Source: an uncultured Collinsella sp. (GTDB lineage Bacteria > Actinomycetota > Coriobacteriia > Coriobacteriales > Coriobacteriaceae). Taken from it: a stretch of DNA of 61,936 nucleotides. Positions 16,901 through 25,020 of this stretch are shown here, in pieces. A program made the translations under genes and the position numbers. The notes beneath the pieces are model-generated. The model was not told the DNA's origin. It ran no database searches and was given only the letters and a program-made list of their open reading frames with translations. The stretch is from assembly GCA_902475245.1 (NCBI GenBank), contig CABRYP010000008.1:1-61936 (forward strand). Direction: 5' to 3'. The stretch's first letter is position 1. Each line of letters opens with the position of its first letter.

Positions 16901-19900
16901 CGCTACCGTCTTACAATCAGCGGAACGTGCCCAATCGACCTCCTGGCTCGTCCAGTGGACGCCATCGAGACTCGTCTCAACACGCATCTTGGTCACGGTG
17001 CCGTTGCCGGCGTCATCGCGCGGATAGTACTCGAGCTTATCGAGCTTGTAAGCGCGTCCATAGTCAACGGTAAGCGCCTTGCCCAGATCGTTGCCACCGG
17101 AGTGGAAACCGCCGTCGCCCGACTGGAACTCATGGTCGAAGGCGAGCTCGGCCTTATGGCTGCCGTAAAGTGAGCCCTCCCAGGTGATTTCCTCGGCGTC
17201 GGGGACGTTCCGCCACGGATCGAGTGCGGAGTTCGCCTCGAGCACATCGCTCCAGGCGGAGTAACCTTCGGCGTTGCGCGAACGAATCTGGTAGGTGTGC
17301 TTGCTATTGTAGGCGAGGTCGGTGTGCGTGAACTCGGCCGCATCACCCACGGCAAACACAGTGCCGTCGACCTTAAGGTCGTAGGAGGTAGCACCATCGA
17401 CCTTTCCCCAGGTGAGCTTGATGCTCGTTGGGGTCGTGGCGTCCTCGGGGGCAGCAAGGTTCGTGGGTGCGGAGAGGTTCTCGTTGAGGCGATCGGCTGT
17501 GAGCGTGGCGTCGGCGTTCACGAAACCGCCCAGCTCAAGCGTCTGCGCCGCTGCAGCAACATCGGTCTTCGCGAACTTGACGTAGACCTTGGGGTTCGTG
17601 GTGATCTTGGTGTTGTTGAAGCTCTCGCCCTGCTCGGCCTCGGTGCCGTCCGCATCGCTGCCGTAGTGGTTGAGGTTGGGGGTCTCGCTGTAGAAGTAGA
17701 CCGCCTGGCCGGCCTCGGGGGTCGCGGCGTCAAAGGTCTCCTGCGAGTCGACCTCAACCACGTTGAGTGCGGATCCGCCGTTCTTGGCGACAACGCTCGT
17801 GGGCTTGGCGGACACATTGGCCACGAAGGTCGTGGTGCGGTTGGAGTCGTAGCCGTTGTAGCCGCCCTGCGAGGCCTCGGCGGTAAAGGTCGCGGTGCCG
17901 CCTGCGGCCTTGGAGCTGTAGACGGTGCTCACATGCTCACCGTAGGAGATATTGTCGATCGTGCCGTAGGAATCGTCCTCAGTCGTGTTGTTCTCGATGG
18001 AGGAGCCGTCGTCCTCGTACTGCGTAAAGGTGCCGTCGCCCTCGGTGGCGAAGAACTCGACGATACGCTGGCTGCGGTCGGTACCCTTGGTGTTGGTGTC
18101 GCTCACGGCCTCGGGGTTGTTGTTCTCGGCGTACATCGGCACGATAGCGTTGGCCTTCACAAACAGCGGCAGCTTCCAAAGCGGAGCCTCGTAGTTGTTG
18201 AGAACCTGGCCGCCGCGATACTGCTTACCCGAGAAGTAATCGATCCAGATGGTGGGATTCTCGTCGGTGCCGTAGTTGGGGAGGTAAATCCCATTGCGAA
18301 TGTCGTTGCCGTTCTCGTCTGCCTGGGTATCCTGATACACCGGTGCCACTAGGAAGTTCTCACCGAACATATACTGGTACTGCGTCGAAGTGCTTGCGGC
18401 GTACTCGGAGTTGTCGGAAAGCAGCATGGCGCGGATCATGGGCAGGCCGGCATCGCCGTTACCCGTGTCGATGTTGGCCGCCGAGGCCGCGCTCGTGTAG
18501 ATATAGGGCATGAGCTGCGCCTTGAGCTTGAGGTAGAAGCGCGAGATGCCTGTGTAGGGATCGCCGTGCGTCATGGGCGATTTACGGTAGGTGCCCCAAC
18601 CGTCCATGTCAAGCATAGAGGGCGTGAACGTCTTCCACTGGTAGTCACGCGCAGAGATGATGGGGTCGCCGCCAAAGATGCCATCCATGTCGGAGCCGAT
18701 GTTGGGGTTGCCCGAAAGACTCTGACCGATATACGTGGGGATATGGAAGCGAATGTACTCCCAGTTACCGCCATACTGGTCGCCGGTCCAAATGCCACCA
18801 AAGCGCTGCGTGCCGGCCCAACCATCGAGCGTGATGATGTTGGGGCGCTTGTTAGCGCCGGTCGTCACCGTGTCATAAGCTGTCTTGATGCCATTAAGAC
18901 CAAAGGAGTAGCCAGATCCAACCCAGGCAACGTCGGTCTTAAGGGTAGTGATGCCTCCCGTCTTGACCTCGGCGTCGAAGTCGCGAAGCAGATGCCACGG
19001 GGTCTCAGGGTTGCTGTCGGGCTCAAGGTTGGACTGGGTCCACAAGCCCGTGCTCACACCCTTGGAGTTGGCATACTCGGTGAACTTCTTAAGGTTGTCG
19101 ACATTGGCACGCACAGCGTTAAGACGGTCGGCCGAGCTCGCTCCGTCGGAGTTGACGCCGCCGGTCTTGTAGTAACCGTTCTGGCCATAGCCGGCGCCGT
19201 AACCGTCGTTCGGCAGGAACCAGCCGAGCGGCATGTCGTTGTCCTCGTAGTCATCGATAACCTGACGAGCAGAGAACTGGCGGTCGAAATCGGTCGCTTT
19301 CATGTTCTCGGTATCAACCGTAGGGCCCTCACCGTTGAGCGTCTCGGCCGCAAGTGTGCCGTCGAGCTTGTAGCCCGTCGACATGCCAGACTCGTACTTA
19401 ACGTCGCCCTTCTCGCTCGAGGACTTGCTGCCCTTGGTCTCCCACTTCTTTTGACCCGAGGTCGTTGACCAGCCATCACGGTTATAGGCATTAAGATGAC
19501 CAAGGTAGAACCCGTACTCGGGCAGCAGTACCGGGTTACCGGTCACCTTGTAGTAGTCCTGCAGCATCTCGGTTGCCACGTTCGAAGCGCCCTCGTTGGT
19601 CGCCACGAAGTAGTAGGCATCAAACTCATTCTCGCTGTGCAAAGTCGTGACCGTCGATGAGTCCGTGGAACCGAAGTCGTAGGAACCCTCTGCAAACGTG
19701 TTTCGGAGTACGCCGTAGCCGTCACTCGTCCAATAAAACGGGTTGGGCGAGGCAACGCCGCCATCGGTCCAGTTGTTCGTGTTGGAGATGGCGATGGTCT
19801 GGTTGGTGTGCAGGAAGCGTCCGTTCTGGGTGCCGCCGCCAAAGAAGTTCTCGGACTTCTCCTTGGCGAGCGTCTGGACGGTACCCTTCTTATCAAGGTC

Positions 19901-20371
19901 GAGGGACGCGGACTCGGAAACCACGACACGGTCGCCTGACTTGATACTCATCTTGCCGGTCGCCTTGTCCAGGATCACGGTCGCCTTTCCGCCGGTGATC
20001 TCGATAGTGTCGCCCTTGTCGGCAACCGTCGCACTCGGCTTGCTGTAGGTGTCCGAGGTATCGGGCTGAGCCTGGATTTTAGCCGTGTGGGACTTACTGC
20101 GCGGTGTGGCGTAATCGGAAAACTCACCCTTGGGGTCGACGTTATAACGGAAAATACCGTCCTCGAGGAACGTAATACGGCCCTTGATGCCGTCAGCGAA
20201 ATCGATGTCGACGACATTCGAGGCAGACTGGGACACGGTCGCTGAGTCGACGCCCTTGAGTGGCGTGGCAATCGCCTGTTGGGGATTGGCAAACACGAGC
20301 GTCGCTGCAGTGGCAACGAGGACCGCGCTTCCCTTCACCCACCGTTTCGTAAAAATGGAATTCCTGCGCAC
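13958..20371 (-). CDS. Cell-wall-anchored multidomain GH31 glycosidase
   Basis: A 2137-residue surface enzyme. The GTG start at 20371 follows AGGAG; a signal peptide (1-38, cleavage near AIA-TP) follows. Order: GH31 N-terminal domain (about 40-320); catalytic barrel with likely nucleophile D480 in TLKTDVAWVGSGYS and acid/base D531 in GGIWTGDQYGG; beta domains; fibronectin III (967-1060); F5/8C-type CBM32 (1049-1187); a dockerin-like calcium loop DLNDNGVYDVYDY (about 1245); cohesin-like domain (1270-1400); second CBM-like domain (1412-1577); Ig-like (1584-1674); FIVAR; third F5/8C (1750-1910); two more FIVAR; Gly/Ser linker; IPNTG sorting motif (2102-2106), hydrophobic segment, RRSKAK. The catalytic motifs resemble GH31 alpha-N-acetylgalactosaminidases, suggesting mucin glycan attack; this specificity is inference. 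Confidence 0.85.
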   Translation of the reverse strand: MRRNSIFTKRWVKGSAVLVATAATLVFANPQQAIATPLKGVDSATVSQSASNVVDIDFADGIKGRITFLEDGIFRYNVDPKGEFSDYATPRSKSHTAKIQAQPDTSDTYSKPSATVADKGDTIEITGGKATVILDKATGKMSIKSGDRVVVSESASLDLDKKGTVQTLAKEKSENFFGGGTQNGRFLHTNQTIAISNTNNWTDGGVASPNPFYWTSDGYGVLRNTFAEGSYDFGSTDSSTVTTLHSENEFDAYYFVATNEGASNVATEMLQDYYKVTGNPVLLPEYGFYLGHLNAYNRDGWSTTSGQKKWETKGSKSSSEKGDVKYESGMSTGYKLDGTLAAETLNGEGPTVDTENMKATDFDRQFSARQVIDDYEDNDMPLGWFLPNDGYGAGYGQNGYYKTGGVNSDGASSADRLNAVRANVDNLKKFTEYANSKGVSTGLWTQSNLEPDSNPETPWHLLRDFDAEVKTGGITTLKTDVAWVGSGYSFGLNGIKTAYDTVTTGANKRPNIITLDGWAGTQRFGGIWTGDQYGGNWEYIRFHIPTYIGQSLSGNPNIGSDMDGIFGGDPIISARDYQWKTFTPSMLDMDGWGTYRKSPMTHGDPYTGISRFYLKLKAQLMPYIYTSAASAANIDTGNGDAGLPMIRAMLLSDNSEYAASTSTQYQYMFGENFLVAPVYQDTQADENGNDIRNGIYLPNYGTDENPTIWIDYFSGKQYRGGQVLNNYEAPLWKLPLFVKANAIVPMYAENNNPEAVSDTNTKGTDRSQRIVEFFATEGDGTFTQYEDDGSSIENNTTEDDSYGTIDNISYGEHVSTVYSSKAAGGTATFTAEASQGGYNGYDSNRTTTFVANVSAKPTSVVAKNGGSALNVVEVDSQETFDAATPEAGQAVYFYSETPNLNHYGSDADGTEAEQGESFNNTKITTNPKVYVKFAKTDVAAAAQTLELGGFVNADATLTADRLNENLSAPTNLAAPEDATTPTSIKLTWGKVDGATSYDLKVDGTVFAVGDAAEFTHTDLAYNSKHTYQIRSRNAEGYSAWSDVLEANSALDPWRNVPDAEEITWEGSLYGSHKAELAFDHEFQSGDGGFHSGGNDLGKALTVDYGRAYKLDKLEYYPRDDAGNGTVTKMRVETSLDGVHWTSQEVDWARSADCKTVAFDGTVAARYVRMTPLASVGNFFSASEIAIYKTDGTDGFAVGSNLNKATISDGDYSNMKNYLGLENREPDTPTFGSQIRDHFADLNDNGVYDVYDYSFTMAGLDGGTKQKGKVAGSLAVIPSKTEVEAGDEITVDVYAADAKNVNALGALVNFKSDQFEFVSESIAQDGSTAGMENLSREKVQFVDGTQTINLAFANRGDGKLYNGTGAVASFKLKAKTAGKVELPSTSWLIGPACDALEFASDGTVTMPDVPQPTVAEYAQDAFNITMTNDELTTDDGTNVEKLIQQKSYNALFDNNEGDNGFEFLWNWSGNWDSEGKLPSYVKLPTTMTFAFKTPSKLDSVEVVNRNGGNGTVQKIKAVVTFEDGSIQEFAGGEYDSFLARYAFDLSAENKGKKATKVEVTPLEASGDQMLTLREVNFNYTQGVEAIEGVELGKNQTEFFEGDITPVDAKATPESAGYPYVTVESSDPSVVSVSAVQAGDSVSYYLRANKAGKAKITVASVLDPSKTASYEVEVKAGVDTSALVAALSKAAGYSESVYTKDSYAALTTAVEAARKLLDSGQGSYSKKDVADATAKIEKAIDGLKMRPVDEKILINTPENRKNVKVADFSSEADYEGSNAVNALDGDERTLWHSDWAHGTGMPQYLSVDLGRDYDLTDVTFLPRQDGGTNGDIFEAEILVSDTADGYEMGTAASMGTFAFDNDGRVLTDRGDWKQMSFGAARGRYVTVKVIHAGGGDVDAYCSMAELKFYGTAVPDPVAKDDLATAIEKVDAEVAAGDLKAGDYTEASWTALENALASARAILSDENATQDEVDQALRALESARGALEKTPVAPVENPTKKQLKALVKQAKETDTRGKTAESVKALTDAITYAEDVLGDEDASDTQIQAAYGQLKLAIESLKDADSGNQGGSGNQGSGNGSNGGNQAGKPAGDKAQGSKKNGSAIPNTGDQTAATVATVGGLGAIIAAIGAFFHRRSKAK

Positions 20372-20881
20372 CTGGTCTCCTTTCTTCCGAGATGCTGAGG
20401 TGCCGAGGACGCCCCCCGGCAGCATGGGAAAACGTATCAAACGGGGATGTTCGGTACATTCCGCACAATGGGGCCACCCGTTACCAAGGGGCCAACTGGT
20501 AGTAACCAGATAGCCACCTACTTGGTCATATCAATATATGGGAGCACTTGCGCAACCAAGTTCGGAAGTCCACCAGCGGCAGTAAAATGAGCGTCAACGG
20601 CAAGGTGGGCTTAATAAGCCATACCAATTGGTTCTTCAGTCAAATACCAATCTAGCAAAAATGTACTGTTTATCTGGTATTACACAGACCATACCTTTCC
20701 CTCGGGAACTGGGCTTCGCGAAGTTTCCCGAGAGAAAAGCTCGACCGCCGCCCTGCGACCTACCGGAGATTGCTATGCCGTACGTTGGCTGATTTGGTTT
20801 GGAATGAGATGCTGACGGTAGTCAATGGGCACAACTGTCCCGGGTGCATTTCAAGATGCACCTAAATGTCTGCCTTCATCC
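20372..20881. other. 510-bp upstream region of the GH31 gene with repeated operator-like motifs
   Basis: No gene is seen. It holds ATACCAAT twice 23 bp apart (20621 and 20644; the first extends to the palindrome CCAATTGG), CTGGT-AGTA-ACCAG (20496-20509), GGTAT/ATACC arms (20676-20680 and 20691-20695), and a hairpin CTCGGGAA/TTCCCGAG (20701-20732) around CTTCGCGAAG. At 20835-20862 there is a GGTGCAT/ATGCACC hairpin next to a GGGACAG core. A MarR gene lies directly upstream on the same strand. No promoter is convincing. Confidence 0.45.
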
Positions 20882-21358
20882 TTATAGATTGTCCAGGTAG
20901 TCGTCGGCATCATAGGTAAGGCTGTAGGCTTTATTCAGGATGCGCACGAGCTCCTGAGCATCGTGTTCGCCGAGCGCTGAGAGCTGCTTCGAGAGCGATG
21001 CCACACTCTCGGCATTTTTTTTCGCCGCGAAATCACGGCCTTCCTCGGTAATGCTCACCAGCACACGCCGACGATCGTTTGGATCGGTCCTGCGCTGAAC
21101 GTAACCCTTGCTCTCGAGTGAATCCAAGATATGCGACATGCGCGCACGGGAGAATTTCAGCTTCTTGGCAATCTCGGAGGGAATAACATCACCGTCAATA
21201 CCCGATAGATACTGTAAAACCGGTGCCTCGCCCACACTGGCGCCGCCGGCAGCACTCAAGGATCCCTTGGCAAGGGAACGTGAGTACACAATCAGTTTTC
21301 GAGCGACGTCATCGTAATCCACTGGGGATATTGTCCTTTGCAACTCTAGAAGGGCCAT
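20882..21358 (-). CDS. MarR family transcriptional regulator
   Basis: A 158-residue cytosolic winged-helix repressor. The HTH comprises GDVIPSEIAKKLKFSRARMSHILDSLESKGYVQR, followed by the wing RRTDPNDRRRVLVSITEEG typical of MarR (DxRxxxxxLT). N-terminal dimerisation helix begins DYDDVARKLIVYSRSLA. The ATG at 21358 lacks a good ribosome site; a GTG at 21322 with AGGA further upstream is possible. It lies upstream of the GH31 gene on the same strand, so it may control it; this is inference from position. Confidence 0.88.
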   Translation of the reverse strand: MALLELQRTISPVDYDDVARKLIVYSRSLAKGSLSAAGGASVGEAPVLQYLSGIDGDVIPSEIAKKLKFSRARMSHILDSLESKGYVQRRTDPNDRRRVLVSITEEGRDFAAKKNAESVASLSKQLSALGEHDAQELVRILNKAYSLTYDADDYLDNL

Positions 21359-21426
21359 AAAACCGTCATTTGCCGTACATTAGTTAACATTCGCAACAAT
21401 TATTTATGATACCCCAACGCGGAAGT

Positions 21427-21753
21427 CTATTGCTCGTCCTTCTTGCGTCGCATAAGCTCCTCAACGTCGATACCCGCGGCCTCGAGCATACGCTCAACAT
21501 TCTTTTTGGCGTTGGTCGTGCCAACCTTAAGCACAATCGAAAGCGGAGTGCCCACCACCAAGCATACGATGCCCGCGGGGACGCCCCAGCCGGGGCCGCC
21601 CTGCATACCCCACATCCCCACCAAAAAGCCAATAGCCACGAGCGAATAGCCCAGACGCAGCCAAACGTTGAGCCGCTGAATAGCATCGGTCTGCATCTTT
21701 GCCTCGCGGATCAAGTCGTCGCGCGAAAGGTCGTGTCCGTGTTTCTCGTGCAT
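21427..21753 (-). CDS. Small two-span membrane protein, unknown function
   Basis: A 108-residue protein not assigned to a family. After a charged N-terminus (MHEKHGHDLSRDDLIREAKM) there are two hydrophobic segments (about 33-52 and 55-76) with a glycine-rich turn, then a charged amphipathic C-terminus (KKNVERMLEAAGIDVEELMRRKKDEQ) that may form a coiled coil. GAGGAGGACC precedes the ATG, supporting expression. It stands alone, 68 bp upstream of the MarR gene and downstream of the PTS terminator. Confidence 0.65.
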   Translation of the reverse strand: MHEKHGHDLSRDDLIREAKMQTDAIQRLNVWLRLGYSLVAIGFLVGMWGMQGGPGWGVPAGIVCLVVGTPLSIVLKVGTTNAKKNVERMLEAAGIDVEELMRRKKDEQ

Positions 21754-21897
21754 ATGGGTCCTCCTCGTGCAAAGCGTGCATCATGTGCAAGAACATCGTT
21801 TTTCGAATACGTCATCTTTCAAGAGCAATATAGCGGGTGTCGTGTAGGCGATGGAGGTCGCTGGCCATATTGCCCTTGAAGGGCGGCGCAAAATCAG

Positions 21898-21927
21898 AAG
21901 GCCGTGCGGTTGAGGCCGCACGGCCTT
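21898..21927 (-). terminator. Terminator of the mannose-family PTS operon
   Basis: AAGGCCGTGCGG (21898-21909) pairs perfectly with CCGCACGGCCTT (21916-21927), followed in the minus direction by CTGATTTTG. A strong stem with a modest U-run, 22 bp after the EIID stop. Confidence 0.75.
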
Positions 21928-21949
21928 ACAGGGGGCCAGGGGATGATGA

Positions 21950-22777
21950 CTAGTAGCTCAGTGCCGGGTCGAAGAAGCCAATAACAACGCCCACGAATGC
22001 GATCACGACGAGAATCAGCATCATAACGATGGGGTTGACCTTCTTCTTGGTCATCATGTACCAGCAGAAGATGATGAAGACCATCGGCAGCAGGTGCGGA
22101 TAGATGCCATCGAGAGTGTCCTGGAACTTACCGCCGCCGGGCAGCACCAGGTTGGGGCTGCAGGTGATGGAGACCCAGGTAGCACCGACTGCACCGATGA
22201 CCATGGTACCGACCATCACGATGGAATCGCGAAGAGCCTTTGCCTTGGGGCCGACCAGTGCCTCAACCGCCTTGCCGCCGAGCTCATAGCCCTGGTTGTA
22301 GGCAAAGCGCATGCCGAGGTACATGAGCAGGTTCCACACGACGATATAGAAGATAGCGCCGAGCGGGGAGCCGCCGGTCGAGAGACCGAGGGCGATACCG
22401 AGCAGGATCGGGATCAGGGTACCGACGATCAGCGAGTCGCCAAGGCCGGCGAGCGGGCCCATGAGGCCGGCGCGGATGCCGTTGATGGCGTCGTCGTCGA
22501 TGGCCTCGCCGTTTGCGCGAGCCTCCTCGAGGCCGGCGGTGACGCCGACAATCATGGTGCCGATCTGCGGCTCGGTGTTGAAGAACGCGGAGTAGGTCTG
22601 GAGGGCCTGCTTCTGCTCCTCGGGCGTGTCGTAGAGCTCCTCGACGATCGGAAGCATGGCGCACAGGTAACCGAAGGTCTGCATGTGCTCCTGCGAGAAG
22701 CAAGTCAGGTTGCCATAGGACCAGTTGCGGAACGACTTGGCAAGCGTTTTCTTAGAGAGTTTCTTCTTCTCTGCCAT
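21950..22777 (-). CDS. PTS mannose/fructose/sorbose family EIID
   Basis: A 275-residue membrane subunit that, with EIIC, forms the sugar channel. Family motifs are SFRNWSYGNLTCFSQEHMQTFGY, LYDTPEEQKQALQTYSAFFNTEPQ, GVTAGLEEARANGE and IRAGLMGPLAGLGDSLIVGT, all characteristic of ManZ-type EIID. Hydrophobic segments cluster in the C-terminal half. It overlaps the EIIC stop by one base (TAATG), so the two are translated together. Sugar specificity cannot be read; mannose, N-acetylgalactosamine or fructose are all possible. Confidence 0.93.
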   Translation of the reverse strand: MAEKKKLSKKTLAKSFRNWSYGNLTCFSQEHMQTFGYLCAMLPIVEELYDTPEEQKQALQTYSAFFNTEPQIGTMIVGVTAGLEEARANGEAIDDDAINGIRAGLMGPLAGLGDSLIVGTLIPILLGIALGLSTGGSPLGAIFYIVVWNLLMYLGMRFAYNQGYELGGKAVEALVGPKAKALRDSIVMVGTMVIGAVGATWVSITCSPNLVLPGGGKFQDTLDGIYPHLLPMVFIIFCWYMMTKKKVNPIVMMLILVVIAFVGVVIGFFDPALSY

Positions 22778-23634
22778 TAGATGTCCTCCTCTTCCTCATC
22801 ATCGGAGCCCGAGGCGATAGCTGCCTTGGGAGCGTTTGCGAGGTCGATCTTGAGCGAAGCGATCTCATAGTTGATCAGGGCGAAGAAGCAGCCGATGCCG
22901 GCGGCGGCAATCAGGTTGCATCCCATGACAGCGGACAGGGTGAAGCCGAAGAAGAACGTGAGGAAGTCCGTCGTCTTGGAGATGACCTGCTTGAGCAGGA
23001 TGGCGATACCGACGGTAGGCAGCAGCGAGCCGACGGTGAACAGCGTCTTCATCGCGATGCCGTCCATGGGCATGTAGGTCTTCATAAGGTCGACCATGGC
23101 GGTGCCGCCCATGGTGATGATGAACGTCGGGAGGAACGAGCAGACGATGTGACCGATCCAAGGCAGAACGTTGTTGACCAGGTAGAGCTTGTGGAGGTCG
23201 CCCTTCTCGAGCCACTTCCAGCCCATGCCCTGCCACACCAGGTTAATGGTGGCGGTGCCATAGAAGAGCACAGTGCCGAGCGTGCCGACGGCGGCACCGA
23301 GGGATGCGGCCATGCCGGCAGCCTCAGCGGAGGCGGGATCGATGCCCGAGTTCTTGATGGCGAGGATCGCCAGCGGGATGCCGATATAGGACACGGCGCG
23401 GACGTCGGCGGAGACGGTTCCGCCGGGGGTCACGAGAGCGATGTAGACAACCTGGATGGCAGCGCCGACGAGGATGCCCGTCTGCATATCGCCCATGATG
23501 ATGCCGACGATGAGGCCGGCGACCAGAGGACGACCCAGAGTGTAGTTGCCGATCGTCGTGCCACCCATGCCAGGCAGTGATGCCAGGCAGGCGAACAGGC
23601 CGAACAGCGCGGCTTGGAATGCATTGATTGCCAT
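22777..23634 (-). CDS. PTS mannose/fructose/sorbose family EIIC
   Basis: A 285-residue membrane permease subunit of the mannose-type PTS. Typical features are ALFGLFACLASLPGMGGTTIG, GRPLVAGLIVGIIMGDMQTG, IGAAIQ-like VGAAIQVVYIALVTPGGTV, and repeated hydrophobic segments through residue 260, with a short acidic tail (SGSDDEEEEDI). AAAGGGGAAAGC precedes the ATG. It lies 71 bp after EIIB and overlaps EIID. Confidence 0.93.
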   Translation of the reverse strand: MAINAFQAALFGLFACLASLPGMGGTTIGNYTLGRPLVAGLIVGIIMGDMQTGILVGAAIQVVYIALVTPGGTVSADVRAVSYIGIPLAILAIKNSGIDPASAEAAGMAASLGAAVGTLGTVLFYGTATINLVWQGMGWKWLEKGDLHKLYLVNNVLPWIGHIVCSFLPTFIITMGGTAMVDLMKTYMPMDGIAMKTLFTVGSLLPTVGIAILLKQVISKTTDFLTFFFGFTLSAVMGCNLIAAAGIGCFFALINYEIASLKIDLANAPKAAIASGSDDEEEEDI

Positions 23635-23705
23635 GCTTTCCCCTTTCTTTATTCCTCAGCCCTTTCCCCCAGGGCTGTAGGTACCAAAATGCGGCTGGCG
23701 CCTAA

Positions 23706-24194
23706 CTAGAAGCCAAACTGACCGCGGAACTTGGGCCACTCACCGATGGACTTCTCCTTGATAAGGGCGAACTCGACCGTGTAGCCGGCGTTGGTGAGAT
23801 CCTCGAGCGCCTGGGCCTCTTCCTGCGTGATCGACTGGTTGTTGCCGAGCTTGGTGGTGCCGGGACGATCGTTGCAGGGACCGACGATGATGCGGTCCAT
23901 GCCGGGCTTAAAGCCAAAATCGACGAGAAGTTCCTTCATGTCGAGCGGGTTCTTGGTGATCAGGAAGTACTTGGTGTTGGACTTGAGAACCTTCTCGGAG
24001 ACCTCCTTGAAGTGCTCCTTGGTCCACACGAACGTCTTCTTGCCCGAGGCACTCTTGTAGGCCTCCTTGAGCACGGGGTTGGACGCCGCGGCGTCGTTGA
24101 CGGCGATAAGACCGTCGCAGGGATACTCGAGGGCCCAACGGGTAACGGTCTGTCCATGGATCATACGGTCGTCAATACGGATGAACGAAATCAT
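23706..24194 (-). CDS. PTS mannose/fructose/sorbose family EIIB
   Basis: A 162-residue cytosolic phosphotransfer subunit. The phospho-histidine is in FIRIDDRMIHGQTVTRW (about residue 14), the hallmark of ManX-type EIIB. Conserved later segments include ANDAAASN-like VNDAAASNPVLKE and MDRIIVGPCNDRPGTTKL. The start at 24194 is set by GAAAGGGGAG; the longer frame adds seven residues only. It is the second gene after EIIA. Confidence 0.93.
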   Translation of the reverse strand: MISFIRIDDRMIHGQTVTRWALEYPCDGLIAVNDAAASNPVLKEAYKSASGKKTFVWTKEHFKEVSEKVLKSNTKYFLITKNPLDMKELLVDFGFKPGMDRIIVGPCNDRPGTTKLGNNQSITQEEAQALEDLTNAGYTVEFALIKEKSIGEWPKFRGQFGF

Positions 24195-24277
24195 ACGTTC
24201 TCCCCTTTCCTTCATGAGGCCCGCGGTCGCGGCCTCTTCTTCCTAACGTTTGCAGCTAGATGAAACCTTGGTGCGGC

Positions 24278-24712
24278 CTAGATGTCGTCGTCCTCGTCGT
24301 CGGCGTCATCGGTCGGGACCACAAGCTCGGACATACCGTTCTTGCCCTCCTGCAGCATCATCTGCTTGAGAGAATCCAGGTCCATGGTGGCAAGCCCCAT
24401 CATGGCGGTCATAGCCATGGGCAGATTCATACCGCCGAAGGCAATGGTGTGGGCGAGCAAGCCCTTCTCGGCCATCGTGTTCATAGCATTGGTGAGCGGC
24501 GATCCGCCCAGGATGTCACCGAGCAGGACAACCTCGTCATCGGCGGTAACGGGAGCGACCATCGCCTTGACGTTCTCGACATATTCGTCAGCGCCCATGC
24601 CGTCCACGAGACTCGTCGACAAGATGTTCGGGGCGTCATTGCCGAGCATCTTGAGGACACTGTGCAGTCCGGGAGCGAGCGTTCCGTGACTGACCATTAC
24701 CAGATACCGCAT
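24278..24712 (-). CDS. PTS mannose-family EIIA
   Basis: A 144-residue cytosolic subunit. It starts MRYLVMVSHGTLAPGLHSVL, with the phospho-accepting His9 in VSHG, and has VVLLGDILGGSPLTNAMN and the FGGMNLPMAM segment of EIIA-Man. It is a separate polypeptide rather than an EIIAB fusion. A strongly acidic tail (TDDADDEDDDI) ends the protein. GAGAGGAG supports the ATG at 24712 over the longer frame. First gene of the four-gene PTS operon, divergent from the GntR regulator. Confidence 0.92.
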   Translation of the reverse strand: MRYLVMVSHGTLAPGLHSVLKMLGNDAPNILSTSLVDGMGADEYVENVKAMVAPVTADDEVVLLGDILGGSPLTNAMNTMAEKGLLAHTIAFGGMNLPMAMTAMMGLATMDLDSLKQMMLQEGKNGMSELVVPTDDADDEDDDI

Positions 24713-24798
24713 GCGGTCTCCTCTCGACCTGCCGTGTGTCGCACGGCTTTGCTTTTTGCCGAGATTATTGTTGCGCCGGGGCATGTTCGGTACAAGAA

Positions 24799-24821
24799 AA
24801 TAGTTGCGAACGGCAACTATT
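24799..24821. promoter_or_regulatory. Palindrome upstream of the PTS operon, probable operator
   Basis: AATAGTTGC (24799-24807) and GCAACTATT (24813-24821) are exact inverted repeats with a 5-base spacer. A third copy of the half-site, GCAACTATT, lies at 24837-24845. It sits 87 bp before the EIIA start codon in the divergent gap, so it could bind a regulator of the PTS operon. Confidence 0.5.
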
Positions 24822-24922
24822 CATCGGTTAACGGTAGCAACTATTTTTGTGCCTAAATTATTTTTTCTTCCAATTATTTTTAAAATAGCAGGTAGATTGC
24901 CTGGTAAATGTTTTATGTTCCT

Positions 24923-24937
24923 TATGTACCATACATA
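24923..24937. promoter_or_regulatory. Palindrome upstream of gntR, probable operator
   Basis: TATGTA-CCA-TACATA is a perfect 6-3-6 palindrome 83 bp before the GntR start. It lies in an AT-rich part (24845-24930) of the 308-bp divergent gap between the EIIA and GntR genes. The dyad form suits a dimeric GntR-family protein. Confidence 0.45.
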
Positions 24938-25020
24938 CCGACAAGAATCGGGCCTGACATCACCGGTTTGTCCCGCAGTGTCAGACCATGTCACGTATGC
25001 TCACGACATGGAGGTACCCC

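Noticed and set aside
13958..20371. Splitting the 2137-residue frame into separate enzymes
   Set aside because: A single signal peptide at the start, one sorting motif at the end and no internal stop or ribosome site indicate one protein.
24837..24861. A sigma-54 promoter (GGCAC...TTGC on minus) for the mannose PTS, as in Levansucrase-type operons
   Set aside because: The GG and GC elements are 15 bases apart instead of 12, and no sigma-54 activator gene is near; the regulator found is GntR-type.
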